Of a DNA stretch of 64,000 bases, positions 17,156 to 25,996 are shown one piece after another. Every line of letters starts with the position of its first letter. The stretch's first letter is position 1. The stretch covers positions 682,001 through 746,000 of the forward strand of contig CAWHMD010000002.1 of the NCBI GenBank assembly GCA_963830385.1, in the 5' to 3' direction. The DNA is from Bog-532 sp963830385 (GTDB lineage Bacteria > Actinomycetota > Actinomycetes > Streptosporangiales > Streptosporangiaceae). Position numbers and translations under genes: made by a program. The notes below the pieces were generated by a model, which did no database searches, was not told the DNA's origin, and worked only from the letters and a program-made list of their open reading frames with translations.

Positions 17156-20100
17156 ATGCCTCATCCCGCGCCCACCACACCCGCAGAGGCCAAGTACACC
17201 GACACCGACCTTGAGCCCATCCGCGATGCGCTGGCCGCGCTCGCGAACGGAGACTTCCGCGCCCGCGGCCGCCGGTACAGCGAGGGGACCCGCGGCGACA
17301 GCGTCATGCTGGCCGACGTCGGCTCGCTGCTGGACCAGGTCACGAGCCAGCTGTCCTCGCTGACCACGGAAGTCGCGCAAAAGGCCGAGCAGGTCCGTGA
17401 CATCGCCATGGTGACCACGGCGGTGGCCCGCGGCGACCTCACCCGCAAGGTGACGGTCGACGCGCAGGGCGAGATGCTGCAGCTCAAGCAGACGTTCAAC
17501 ACGATGGTGGACCAGCTGTCGGGCTTCGCCGACGAGGTCACCCGGGTGGCCCGCGAGGTCGGCACCGAGGGCCGGCTGGGCGGCCAGGCCCACGTCCGCG
17601 GGGTCTCCGGGGTGTGGGAGGACCTGACCAACTCGGTGAACGGGATGGCCAGCAACCTGACCCTCCAGGTCCGGAACATCTCCCAGGTGGCCACCGCGGT
17701 CGCGGAAGGCGACCTGAGCCAGAAGATCACGGTCGACGCGCAGGGCGAGGTCCTGCAGCTGAAGCAGACGTTCAACACGATGGTGGGCCAGCTGTCGGCG
17801 TTCGCCGACGAGGTCACCCGGGTGGCCCGCGAGGTCGGCACCGAGGGCCGGCTGGGCGGCCAGGCCCACGTCCGCGGCGTGTCCGGCATCTGGAAAGACC
17901 TGACCGAGAACGTGAACTCGATGGCGAACAACCTGACCGCCCAGGTCCGGAACGTCGCCCAGGTCACCACCGCGGTCGCCCAGGGCGACCTGAGCAAGAA
18001 GATCGACGTCGACGCCCGCGGCGAGATCCTGCAGCTGAAGCAGACGTTCAACACGATGGTGGGCCAGCTGTCGGCGTTCGCCGACGAGGTCACCCGGGTG
18101 GCCCGCGAGGTCGGCACCGAGGGCCGGCTGGGCGGCCAGGCCGAGGTCGAGGGCGTGTCCGGCACCTGGAAGCGGCTGACCGAGAGCGTGAACGGCCTCG
18201 CCAGTAACCTCACCACCCAGGTGCGAGCGATCGCCGGGGTGGCCAGCGCGGTGGCCGAGGGCGACCTGACCCAGTCGATCGCGGTCGACGCCCGCGGCGA
18301 GGTGGCCGAGCTCAAGGACAACATCAACCTGATGGTGGCCAACCTGCGCGAGACCACCCGGGCCAACCGGGACCAGGACTGGCTCAACACCAACCTGGCC
18401 CGGATCTCCGGCCTCATGCAGGGCCACCGCGACCTGCTGGAGGTCGCGCGGCTGATCATGAGCGAGCTCACCCCGCTCGCGTCCGCCCAGTACGGCGCCT
18501 TCTACCTGGCCACTCCGCCCGGCTCGGAGCTGCCGGGCCGGGCGCTGACCGCCGGCGGCGAGGCGGGCGACACCGCGCCGGCCGCGCTGCCGGGCGTCAA
18601 CGGAGTGAACGGCAAGGGCCGCCGTCCGGGCCTGCCGGTCCCGGCGCCCGAGCCCGAGCCCGAGATCGCGTCCGAGCTGGAGTTCAGCCGGATCGCCACC
18701 TACGGATTCCAGCGCGGCGGCATGACCCGGTTCGTGCTCGGCGAGAGCCTGGCGGGCCAGGCGGCCATGGAGCGCAAGCGGATCCTGATCGAGAACGTGC
18801 CGCCCGGCTACCTGACCGTGGGCTCCGGCCTCGGGGTGGCCTCGCCGGTCAGCGTGGTCATGCTGCCGATCTTGTTCGAGGACCAGGTCCTCGGCGTGCT
18901 CGAGCTGGCCTCGCTGCACCACTTCAGCGACGTGCACCTGGCGTTCTTCGACCAGTTCGTGCCGACCATCGGCGTCACCATCAACACGATCATGGCGAAC
19001 TCCCGGACCGAGTCGCTGCTGTCGGAGTCCCAGCGGCTGGCCACCCAGCTGCAGGAGCGCACCGACGAGCTGCAGCGCCAGCAGGCCGAGCTGCGAAACT
19101 CCAACGCTGAGCTGGAGGACAAGGCGGCTCTGATGGCCAAGCAGAACCGGGCCATCGAGGTGCAGAACTTCCAGATCGAGCAGGCCCGGCGGACGCTGGA
19201 GGAGCGCGCACAGCAGCTCGCCACCTCCTCGCGGTACAAGTCGGAGTTCCTGGCCAACATGTCGCACGAGCTCCGCACCCCGCTGAACAGCCTGCTGGTG
19301 CTGGCCAAGCTGCTGGCCGAGAACCCCGACAGCAACCTGACCGGCAAGCAGGTCGAGTTCGCGATGACGATCCACGACGCCGGCTCGGACCTGCTGCGGC
19401 TGATCAACGACATCCTCGACCTGTCCAAGGTCGAGGCGGGCAAGATGGACGTGCACCCGTCCGAGATCCCGCTCGACGGCCTGGTCGAGTACCTGGACGC
19501 CACCTTCCGGCCGATGGCGGCCGAGAAGGGCCTCACGTTCGAGGTCGACACCGCGGCCAGCCTGCCCGAGATGATCTACTCCGACGAGCAGCGGCTGCAG
19601 CAGGTGCTCCGGAACCTGCTGTCCAACGCGGTCAAGTTCACCGCTCAGGGCGGGGTGCGGCTGCGGGTGGCGCCGGCCGAGGACGTCACGTTCACCGGAT
19701 CACTGCGGGACGAGCCGGACGTGATCGCGTTCTCGGTATCGGATACCGGCATCGGCATCTCGGAGGAGAAGCAGCACCTGATCTTCGAGGCGTTCCAGCA
19801 GGCGGACGGGACCACCAGCCGGCGCTACGGCGGCACCGGCCTCGGCCTGTCCATCAGCAAGGACATAGCCCGGCTGCTGGGCGGGCAGATCAAGGCGACC
19901 AGCCGGCTGGGCCACGGCAGCACGTTCACCCTGTACCTGCCCGCACGGTCGATGCGGGCGGGCTCGGGCACCGGCTCGCGCCGGGTCCTCGAGCCGACCG
20001 CGGTGAGCGGCCCCAACGGCGTCAGCGAGTTCACCGGGCCGCTGGAGGCCAGGAACGGCAACGGAAACGGCAGCATCCGCTCGGCCGCGAACCGGCTGGG

Positions 20101-20578
20101 CAGCCCGTCCCGCTCGGCCGGGCGGCCCGGCAACGGCACGGCCGCCGCGGCCGGCTCCGCGTTCGCGGCCGCGCCCGATCCGAAGGACCCGCTGTACGGT
20201 GCGAAGATACTGATCGTGGACGACGACGTGCGTAACGTCTTCGCGCTGACCAGCGTGTTCGAGCGGTGCGGGGCGGAGGTGCTGTACGCCGAGAACGGGC
20301 GTGAGGGCATCGAGGCGCTGGAGCGCAACGAGGACGTGCGGCTGGTGCTGATGGACATCATGATGCCGGAGCTCGACGGCTACGCCACCACCGAGGCCAT
20401 CCGCAACATGCCGCAGTTCGCGGACCTGCCGATCATCACGGTGACCGCCAAGGCGATGAAGGGTGACCGGGAGAAGGCCATCGCGTCGGGCGCCACCGAC
20501 TACATCACCAAGCCGGTCGACACCGGCCACCTGCTGGCCGTCATGCGGAAGTGCCTGGAACGGGCGTCCGCACGGTGA
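17156..20578 (+). CDS. soluble hybrid histidine kinase with HAMP array, GAF, HisKA, HATPase and receiver domains
   Basis: 1,140 residues starting at an ATG with GGAGGGAG upstream. No signal peptide or membrane helix is present. Residues about 79-410 hold four HAMP modules in a row with a 92-residue period (each QVR-x6-TAVAxGDL ... LKQTFNTMV). A GAF domain follows (about 425-625), then a long coiled coil (625-690), HisKA with phospho-acceptor His near 702 in NMSHELRTPL, HATPase (about 811-935, with DTGIGISEE and GGTGLGLSI), a Gly/Asn/Ser-rich linker, and a receiver domain (about 1016-1135) with Asp near 1066 in LVLMDIMMPELDG. The layout matches group III (Nik1-type) hybrid kinases that sense osmotic or chemical stress. 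The response regulator gene begins 21 bases later. Confidence 0.95.
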   Translation: MPHPAPTTPAEAKYTDTDLEPIRDALAALANGDFRARGRRYSEGTRGDSVMLADVGSLLDQVTSQLSSLTTEVAQKAEQVRDIAMVTTAVARGDLTRKVTVDAQGEMLQLKQTFNTMVDQLSGFADEVTRVAREVGTEGRLGGQAHVRGVSGVWEDLTNSVNGMASNLTLQVRNISQVATAVAEGDLSQKITVDAQGEVLQLKQTFNTMVGQLSAFADEVTRVAREVGTEGRLGGQAHVRGVSGIWKDLTENVNSMANNLTAQVRNVAQVTTAVAQGDLSKKIDVDARGEILQLKQTFNTMVGQLSAFADEVTRVAREVGTEGRLGGQAEVEGVSGTWKRLTESVNGLASNLTTQVRAIAGVASAVAEGDLTQSIAVDARGEVAELKDNINLMVANLRETTRANRDQDWLNTNLARISGLMQGHRDLLEVARLIMSELTPLASAQYGAFYLATPPGSELPGRALTAGGEAGDTAPAALPGVNGVNGKGRRPGLPVPAPEPEPEIASELEFSRIATYGFQRGGMTRFVLGESLAGQAAMERKRILIENVPPGYLTVGSGLGVASPVSVVMLPILFEDQVLGVLELASLHHFSDVHLAFFDQFVPTIGVTINTIMANSRTESLLSESQRLATQLQERTDELQRQQAELRNSNAELEDKAALMAKQNRAIEVQNFQIEQARRTLEERAQQLATSSRYKSEFLANMSHELRTPLNSLLVLAKLLAENPDSNLTGKQVEFAMTIHDAGSDLLRLINDILDLSKVEAGKMDVHPSEIPLDGLVEYLDATFRPMAAEKGLTFEVDTAASLPEMIYSDEQRLQQVLRNLLSNAVKFTAQGGVRLRVAPAEDVTFTGSLRDEPDVIAFSVSDTGIGISEEKQHLIFEAFQQADGTTSRRYGGTGLGLSISKDIARLLGGQIKATSRLGHGSTFTLYLPARSMRAGSGTGSRRVLEPTAVSGPNGVSEFTGPLEARNGNGNGSIRSAANRLGSPSRSAGRPGNGTAAAAGSAFAAAPDPKDPLYGAKILIVDDDVRNVFALTSVFERCGAEVLYAENGREGIEALERNEDVRLVLMDIMMPELDGYATTEAIRNMPQFADLPIITVTAKAMKGDREKAIASGATDYITKPVDTGHLLAVMRKCLERASAR
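17390..18217 (+). repeat. 276-bp tandem DNA repeats encoding HAMP modules
   Basis: Unit starts at 17390, 17666, 17942 and 18218 are exactly 276 bases apart; the fourth unit is partial and more diverged. Long stretches, for instance the segment encoding FADEVTRVAREVGTEGRLGG, are identical at the DNA level in the first three units. That implies recent duplication or gene conversion and predicts length variation by recombination without frame loss. Confidence 0.9.
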
Positions 20579-20599
20579 CCAGCCGAAGGAGCTCCTGAG

Positions 20600-21427
20600 G
20601 TGACCAACAAGGCCCGGATCCTGCTCGTCGACGACCGGAACGAGAACCTGGTCGCGCTCGAGGCGATCCTGTCCTCGCTGAGCCAGACCCTGGTCGCCGT
20701 GCGGTCGGGTGAGGAGGCGCTGAAGGCGCTGCTCGTCGACGAGTTCGCGGTGATCCTGCTGGACGTGGTGATGCCGGGGATGGACGGCTTCGAGACCGCC
20801 TCGCACATCAAACGGCGGCCGAAGACCCGGGACGTGCCGATCATCTTCCTGACCGCAGCCAGCGCCGAGCCCGACCACGCGTTCCGCGGCTACGCGGCCG
20901 GGGCGGTGGACTACATCTCCAAGCCGTTTGACCCGTGGGTGCTGCGGGCCAAGGTCGCGGTGTTCGTCGAGCTTTACACCAAGAACCGGCAGCTCCGGGA
21001 GCAGGCCGAGCTGCTGCGCAGCCAGCTGAGGACCAGCCCGGCGCTGGAGCGGGGCACCGCCCGCAAGGCCATCGCCGGTCCGGCCAACGGCGACCAGGAC
21101 AGCGCCGGTACGGCCGGTACCGCCGGTGCGGCCGGTACCGCCGGTACGGCCGGTACCGCCGGTGCGGCCGGCCGCCCGCCGGAGGCTCCGGCCGCGGAGA
21201 CGGCAGCGGAGGCGGCCGCCGATGCCGCCCCGGTGGCGGCCGGGGGCGACGCCCAGCCGCTGCTGCTGGAGCTGTCCAGCCGCCTGGCCGCGGTCGAGGA
21301 CCTGGTGGGGGTGCTCAGCACCCAGCCCGCGGTCAACGGCGACGAGGTGCTGGCCGACTGCGCCGCCCAGCTAGAGCACCGGGTGGGGCGGCTCCGGGAC
21401 GCCCTGGACGCTCTCCGCGTCGGCTAG
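20600..21427 (+). CDS. CheY-like response regulator with Ala/Gly/Thr-repeat linker and helical tail
   Basis: 275 residues from a GTG with GAAGGAG upstream, 21 bases after the hybrid kinase gene. The N-terminal receiver domain (1-120) has ILLVDDRNENL acidic residues, the phospho-acceptor Asp near 54 in VILLDVVMPGMDG, the conserved Thr in FLTAAS and Lys in YISKPFDP. There is no DNA-binding domain. Residues about 165-195 are AGTAGAAG-type repeats from tandem CCGGTACGG/CCGGTGCGG units (about 21107-21170). A helical tail (about 220-272) may dimerise or bind a partner. It probably takes phosphate from the adjacent kinase. Its last 57 bases overlap the convergent acyltransferase gene. Confidence 0.9.
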   Translation: MTNKARILLVDDRNENLVALEAILSSLSQTLVAVRSGEEALKALLVDEFAVILLDVVMPGMDGFETASHIKRRPKTRDVPIIFLTAASAEPDHAFRGYAAGAVDYISKPFDPWVLRAKVAVFVELYTKNRQLREQAELLRSQLRTSPALERGTARKAIAGPANGDQDSAGTAGTAGAAGTAGTAGTAGAAGRPPEAPAAETAAEAAADAAPVAAGGDAQPLLLELSSRLAAVEDLVGVLSTQPAVNGDEVLADCAAQLEHRVGRLRDALDALRVG

Positions 21428-22111
21428 CGGCGTTCCGCCGGCCGGCATCCCGGCTGGGTCCGGCATCCCGCCCGGGTCAGGCCGCGCTGCCTGCCAGCCG
21501 CCGCCGGGCACGTAGGTCCGGATGATCCGGGCCGGGACCCCGGCCACCAGGCAGTGACCCGGGAAGACGCCGCGGACCACCGAGCCCGCTCCCACCACCA
21601 CGTTGCGGCCCAGGCAGGAGCCGGGCAGCACGATCGCGCCGGCCCCGAGCCAGCTGCCCGCGCCGATCGATACGGGCGCGTTGGCGGGCCACTGCCGCCC
21701 GATCGGGATGTCCGGGTCGGCGTACCCGTGGTTCTGGTCGGTGATGTAGACGTACGGGCCGGTGAACACGTCGTCACCGATGTCGATCCGCTGGTGGGCG
21801 ACGATGTGCGAGCCGCGCCCGATCACGCACCGGTCGCCGACGCGCAGCAGCGCGGCCGGGCCCAGCTGCTGGCCGGGCACGGTCCCGGCCGAGAGCGTCA
21901 CCTGCTGGCCGACCAGGGTGTCGGCGCCGATCTCGATCCACGGCTCACCGAAGATCGCACCGGTCGGGAACACCAGGACCGACCCGGTACCGAACGCGGC
22001 GAACCGCCGCCCGGCCGGGCTGTCGGCGGTCACCGCGCCGGCGTCGTGGGCGGCCCGCCAGGCCCAGTGCACGGCCCGCTGGGTCAGGCCCCGCCACGTT
22101 CTGCCTGGCAC
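21371..22111 (-). CDS. hexapeptide-repeat (left-handed beta-helix) acyltransferase
   Basis: About 246 residues from the GTG at 22111, chosen because GGGGAG lies ten bases upstream and because longer frames enter rlmN. The protein has successive hexapeptide turns (IGADTLVGQQVTLSAG, IGRGSHIVAHQRIDIG, IGAGSWLGAGAIVLPG, GRNVVVGAGSVVRG) and ends its catalytic part with LVAGVPARIIR, the hallmark of the maltose O-acetyltransferase/LpxA-like group. The His in the ITDQNHGYAD loop would be catalytic. Acceptor unknown. It follows rlmN after 17 bases, suggesting co-transcription. The Pro/Gly-rich C-terminal tail is encoded antisense to the response regulator's end. Confidence 0.88.
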   Translation of the reverse strand: MPGRTWRGLTQRAVHWAWRAAHDAGAVTADSPAGRRFAAFGTGSVLVFPTGAIFGEPWIEIGADTLVGQQVTLSAGTVPGQQLGPAALLRVGDRCVIGRGSHIVAHQRIDIGDDVFTGPYVYITDQNHGYADPDIPIGRQWPANAPVSIGAGSWLGAGAIVLPGSCLGRNVVVGAGSVVRGVFPGHCLVAGVPARIIRTYVPGGGWQAARPDPGGMPDPAGMPAGGTPLADAESVQGVPEPPHPVL

Positions 22112-22128
22112 GCTGCGCTCCCCGGAGG

Positions 22129-23262
22129 TCAGCTGGAGGAGGCGGCCAGCTGACCGCAGGCGCCGTCGATCTCCCGGCCACGGGTGTCGCGGACGGTGAC
22201 CGGCACGCCGTGCGCTTCCAGCCGGGCCACGAACTCGTCCTGGTCCTCGGGCCGGGAGGCGGTCCACCGCGACCCCGGGGTCGGGTTGAGCGGGATCAGG
22301 TTGACGTGCGCCAGGTGCCCGGCCAGCAGGTCACCGAGCAGATCCGCCCGCCAGGCCTGGTCGTTGACGTCCCGGATCAGCGCGTACTCGATCGACACCC
22401 GGCGGCCGGTGGTCTCGGCGTAGCCCCAGGCGGCGTCCAGCACCTCGGCGACCTTCCAGCGCCGGTTCACCGGCACCAGCTCGTCGCGGCCCTCGTCGTC
22501 CGGCGAGTGCAGCGACACGGCCAGGGTGACCGGCAGCCCCTCGGCGGCCAGCCGCCCGATCGCCGGGACCAGGCCGACCGTGGACATGGTGACGCCGCGG
22601 GCGGAGATGCCCAGCCCGGACGGCGCCGGCTCGGTCAGCCGCCGGACCGCGCCGACCACGTTGCGGTAGTTGGCCAGCGGCTCGCCCATGCCCATGAACA
22701 CCACGTTGGACACCCGCCCGGGCCCGCCGGGGATCTCATCCCGGGCCAGCGCCCGGGCCCCGGCCACGACCTGCTCGACGATCTCGGCGGTGGACAGGTT
22801 CCGGGTCAGCCCGGCCTGCCCGGTGGCGCAGAACGGGCAGGCCATCCCGCAGCCCGCCTGGGAGGACACGCACATCGTGACCCGGCCCGGGTAGCGCATC
22901 AGCACGGACTCCACGTAGGCGTCGTCGAACGTCCGCCACAGCGTCTTCCGGGTCGTGCCGTCGTCGCAGGCCAGCTCCTTCTCGGCGGTCAGCAGCCGGG
23001 GCAGCAGCGCGCTGGCCAGCTGGTCCCGGGTGGCCTGGGGCAGGTCGGTCATCTGGGCGGGATCGTCGGCCAGCCGGGCGAAGTACTGCCGGGACAGCTG
23101 GTCGGCCCGGAACGGCCGCTCCCCCAGGCTGGCCACGGCCTCCCGGCGCTCCGGCAGGGCCAGGTCGGCCAGATGGCGCGGTGGTTTCGGGCGGCCCGGA
23201 CGGCCTTCACCATTGACGGTGAGCCCCAACGGCAGCGCTGAGCTGGGCTTACTGGATGACAC
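22129..23262 (-). CDS. rlmN: dual-specificity 23S rRNA/tRNA adenine-C2 methyltransferase RlmN
   Basis: A radical-SAM enzyme that methylates A2503 of 23S rRNA and A37 of some tRNAs. The cluster motif CGMACPFC (about residues 118-125) binds the 4Fe-4S centre. The methyl-carrier cysteine in the C-terminal DGACGQL and the GMGEPLANY motif are present. Length is about 377 residues from the GTG at 23262, which has GAGGA five bases upstream; a TTG at 23292 has no ribosome binding site. In actinobacteria rlmN usually follows cdsA directly; here 3.1 kb carrying five other genes separates them. Confidence 0.96.
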   Translation of the reverse strand: MSSSKPSSALPLGLTVNGEGRPGRPKPPRHLADLALPERREAVASLGERPFRADQLSRQYFARLADDPAQMTDLPQATRDQLASALLPRLLTAEKELACDDGTTRKTLWRTFDDAYVESVLMRYPGRVTMCVSSQAGCGMACPFCATGQAGLTRNLSTAEIVEQVVAGARALARDEIPGGPGRVSNVVFMGMGEPLANYRNVVGAVRRLTEPAPSGLGISARGVTMSTVGLVPAIGRLAAEGLPVTLAVSLHSPDDEGRDELVPVNRRWKVAEVLDAAWGYAETTGRRVSIEYALIRDVNDQAWRADLLGDLLAGHLAHVNLIPLNPTPGSRWTASRPEDQDEFVARLEAHGVPVTVRDTRGREIDGACGQLAASSS

Positions 23263-23396
23263 GGAGTCCTCGGCAGGTGGAGAAACAGGCAACAGAGATC
23301 AAGGATAGGCGCTCCGCGCCGCCGTCAGGTGCCAGCGCCGGCCGGGCAGTCGCGCACAGCAGGTGGGGCAGTCGCGCAAGTGGGTAAATTCAAACC

Positions 23397-24539
23397 ATGC
23401 CGACGCTGCGCCGGGAGTCCGCGGGATCGCTGCAGCCACGTACGCTGCTGGAGAGCGAGAGCCCGTACGAGAGCCGCCGCCTCACGGTCGAGTACGACGG
23501 CGTGACCACCGCCGCGTACCTGCACGACGCCACCACCACGGTGGCGGCGACCTGGATCGCCAACCACGTGCCCGCCCCGGCCAGCACCGATGTGGCGCGG
23601 ATCGAGTCCGGGCAGGCGCCCATCATGCCGGCCAGCCACACCAAGCTGCCCGAGGGCCGGGACCCGATCGAGCCGGGCACGCTCGAGCCGCTGTGGTTCG
23701 AGGAGGGCGACGGGGTGGCGGTGCTGGAGGACGGCAAGCTGCTCGCGGTCATCCCCGGCTGGTCGGACGCCAGCCGGGGCATGCCCGGCTACAGCCGGGA
23801 CATCGTCGGCCAGACCCCGTTCGGCTGGTCGCTGGACGACGCCATGGAGGGCCTGGGACCCCGGGTCGACCGGGCCCGGGCGTACTGGAAGTGGCGCCGC
23901 CACGAGCGCTCCTGGGGCGTGTTCCAGCAGGGCGTGCTGGGACACCTGACCGACCGGCTGGGCGAGGGCTCGCACTACTGGGACGCCTCGATGGGCAAGC
24001 AGCCGACGGCGGGGATCTCCGAGCGTCCGCCGGCCGCCGGCCGGCCCTACACCGTGCTGTCCACCGTCGGCATGAGCTGCCAGCGCATGCCGGTGGTGGA
24101 GCGGCTGGTCCAGGACCCCGGTCAGTACGCGCGGATCGAGCTGGCCATGGCGACCACGATGCCGCCCGCGCTGGCCGCCCGGGTCTTCCTGTGGCTGGCC
24201 CCCTACCCCTGGCGCGCGGTGACCTGGTTCGGCCCCGGGCACAGCGTGCGCTGGTACCACGAGCCGTCCACGTTCCCGCTCGGCCAGGGCCACGAGGCGG
24301 TGCTGCTGCTGGACGAACCGGGCGGCCTGCTCGGCCCGGAGCCGCCGGACCTGTCCGGTTACTCGTTCGGCGGCGACCCGGTCCGCTGGCTGTGGGTGGT
24401 GCCGATCACCGAGACCGAACGCCTGGTGGCCAAGGATGAAGGCTCGGCCAGCCTGGTCATGCAGCTGGCCGCCGAACGCCGCAGCTGGGTCTGGGACCCA
24501 ACTGGCGGCCACGACCAGACCAGCCCCTCAGCGGGCTGA
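23397..24539 (+). CDS. suppressor-of-fused (SUFU)-domain protein
   Basis: 380 residues, cytosolic. The C-terminal half (about 215-370) matches the bacterial SUFU domain, with the stretch containing VTWFGPGHSVRWY, LGQGHEAVLLLDEPGG and VPITETERLVAKDEGS. The N-terminal part has WFEEGDGVAVLEDGKLLAVIP and a Trp-rich middle. Bacterial SUFU proteins are common in actinomycetes and often occur near polymorphic toxin or immunity genes, but their role is not established. No toxin gene is next to it. It converges on the HtrA-like protease gene 29 bases away. Confidence 0.8.
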   Translation: MPTLRRESAGSLQPRTLLESESPYESRRLTVEYDGVTTAAYLHDATTTVAATWIANHVPAPASTDVARIESGQAPIMPASHTKLPEGRDPIEPGTLEPLWFEEGDGVAVLEDGKLLAVIPGWSDASRGMPGYSRDIVGQTPFGWSLDDAMEGLGPRVDRARAYWKWRRHERSWGVFQQGVLGHLTDRLGEGSHYWDASMGKQPTAGISERPPAAGRPYTVLSTVGMSCQRMPVVERLVQDPGQYARIELAMATTMPPALAARVFLWLAPYPWRAVTWFGPGHSVRWYHEPSTFPLGQGHEAVLLLDEPGGLLGPEPPDLSGYSFGGDPVRWLWVVPITETERLVAKDEGSASLVMQLAAERRSWVWDPTGGHDQTSPSAG

Positions 24540-24568
24540 TCTGGTCGCGGCCGCGCCGGCCGGGGCCG

Positions 24569-25471
24569 CTATGCGTCCTGGCCTGGATCGGCGAAGGTGA
24601 CCTGGAGGACCCGCTCGTCGGTGCCCCGCACGACCGTCAGCTCGAGGGTGCCGCCGTGGACCGCCGCGAGGGCGTCGAACAGGTCATCGGGCGTACGGGT
24701 TGGCTGGCCCGCGGCCGCCACGATCAGGTCGCCCGAGGCGAGGCCGGCGTGGGCGGCGGGACTGCCTTCCACGACCTCGCGGATGAGCAGGCCGTCGGTG
24801 TCGGGCAGGCCGACGGCGCGGCGCAGTCGCCTGGCCACGTGACCCGGGGCGATGGCGACGCCCAGCCGTGGCGACGTCGCGGTCTCCCCGCGGGCGAGCG
24901 CATCGGCGCGGCCTCGCAGGGCCTCGTCGGCCGGGATGGCCAGGTAGAAGCCTTCGCCGAGGCGGTTCGTGTTGATCCCGAGCAGTTGCCCGTCGGCGTC
25001 CAGGACCGGGCCGCCCGAGGAGCCGGGCAGCAGCGGGGCGGTGTGCTCGAGGCTGCCGGTGATGCGCCGGCCGCGGGGACCGCGGAAGGTCCGCTCGACG
25101 CCGGAGACGAACCCGAACGTCACCCGCAGCCCGCGCCCGCCCGGGTTGGCCAGGGCGAACACCGGCTTGCCGATCTCCGCCGATGCGCTGCTGGCCCACG
25201 GCAGCGCGGCCGTCCCGCCGGTGTCGACGCTGATGACGGCCAGGTCGCCGTCGGTGTCGTGCCCGGCGACGCTCCCCTCCGCGGTGCGCCCGTCGGCGAA
25301 CGTGACCGTCACCTGGTCGCGACGCACGTTGTGCGCGTTGGTCAGCACCTGGCCGTCCCCGAGCACGATGCCCGAGCCGGTCCCCCACCGTTGCCCGATG
25401 CCCACGACCGAGGCCCCAGCGCCCTCCGCCAGCTGCCTGATACTTGCTCCGACCTCATCGAGGATCGTCAT
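24569..25471 (-). CDS. HtrA/DegP-like S1C serine protease with one PDZ domain
   Basis: 300 residues. A trypsin-fold domain (about 15-190) has catalytic His47 (VLTNAHNV), Asp77 (DGDLAVIS) and Ser152 (PGSSGGP). A PDZ domain (about 205-292) follows, with GLLIREVVEGSPAAHAGL and GDLIVAAAG. No signal peptide or anchor is visible, so this form would act in the cytosol, unlike most HtrA proteins; no longer start is apparent because the upstream region is the divergent promoter. It probably degrades or chaperones misfolded proteins. It is divergent from an HxlR-family gene that may regulate it. Confidence 0.9.
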   Translation of the reverse strand: MTILDEVGASIRQLAEGAGASVVGIGQRWGTGSGIVLGDGQVLTNAHNVRRDQVTVTFADGRTAEGSVAGHDTDGDLAVISVDTGGTAALPWASSASAEIGKPVFALANPGGRGLRVTFGFVSGVERTFRGPRGRRITGSLEHTAPLLPGSSGGPVLDADGQLLGINTNRLGEGFYLAIPADEALRGRADALARGETATSPRLGVAIAPGHVARRLRRAVGLPDTDGLLIREVVEGSPAAHAGLASGDLIVAAAGQPTRTPDDLFDALAAVHGGTLELTVVRGTDERVLQVTFADPGQDA

Positions 25472-25481
25472 CGCTGCTACC

Positions 25482-25522
25482 TCCGGTAACTAGTAACTTG
25501 CAATCCACTATCTACTACCGGA
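25482..25522. promoter_or_regulatory. AT-rich inverted repeat between htrA-like and hxlR-like genes
   Basis: Arms TCCGGTA (25482-25488) and TACCGGA (25516-25522) flank a 27-base core with ACTAGTAACT and ACTATCTACT-like direct repeats. The element lies in the 76-base divergent intergenic region, 25 bases before the HxlR ATG. A binding site for the HxlR regulator is the simplest reading; unproven. Confidence 0.45.
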
Positions 25523-25547
25523 AGGCCAATGAGGCTACGATTCGCCC

Positions 25548-25979
25548 ATGGCTGAACCCGGGCATGACTCCTCACCACTCGACGAAGCACTGGCCAGAGT
25601 CGGCGACCGGTGGACGCTGCTGGTGGTGGAGGCGCTGCTGCCGGGCCCGCGCCGATTCAACGACCTGCTCAGCCAGATCCCGGGCGTCGCCGCGACCACC
25701 TTGTCCGACCGCCTCAAGCGGCTTGAACGCGATGGGCTGCTGGTGGCCCGGCCCTACTCCCAGCGGCCGCCCCGGGCCGCCTATCAGCTCACCGCCGAAG
25801 GCACCGAACTCGCCGGGGCGCTGCGCCTGCTCGCCCACTGGGGGAGCCGCCACACCGACCAGGCCGGCTCCCCACGTCACCCCGCGTGCGGCACTCCTCT
25901 CGAAGTCCGCTGGTACTGCCCCACCTGCGATCAGCTCGTCGACCACGAGCCGGACCACACCCAGGTGCACTTTGTATGA
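25548..25979 (+). CDS. HxlR-family winged-helix regulator with C-terminal Cys/His cluster
   Basis: 143 residues. The HxlR winged helix spans residues 10-100 (LARVGDRWTLLVVEALLPGP and TLSDRLKRLERDGLL are signature stretches). The C-terminal extension HPACGTPLEVRWYCPTC looks like a zinc ribbon, seen in a subset of these regulators. HxlR proteins are MarR-like dimers that respond to thiol stress or aldehydes. Its divergence from the htrA-like gene with a palindromic intergenic site suggests it controls that protease and itself. Confidence 0.9.
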   Translation: MAEPGHDSSPLDEALARVGDRWTLLVVEALLPGPRRFNDLLSQIPGVAATTLSDRLKRLERDGLLVARPYSQRPPRAAYQLTAEGTELAGALRLLAHWGSRHTDQAGSPRHPACGTPLEVRWYCPTCDQLVDHEPDHTQVHFV

Positions 25980-25996
25980 CCGGGCAGGCGGCAGCG

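Noticed and set aside
17051..19456. 801-codon minus-strand frame across the hybrid kinase
   Set aside because: Shadow of the HAMP/GAF region; its internal repeats merely mirror the 276-bp DNA repeats.
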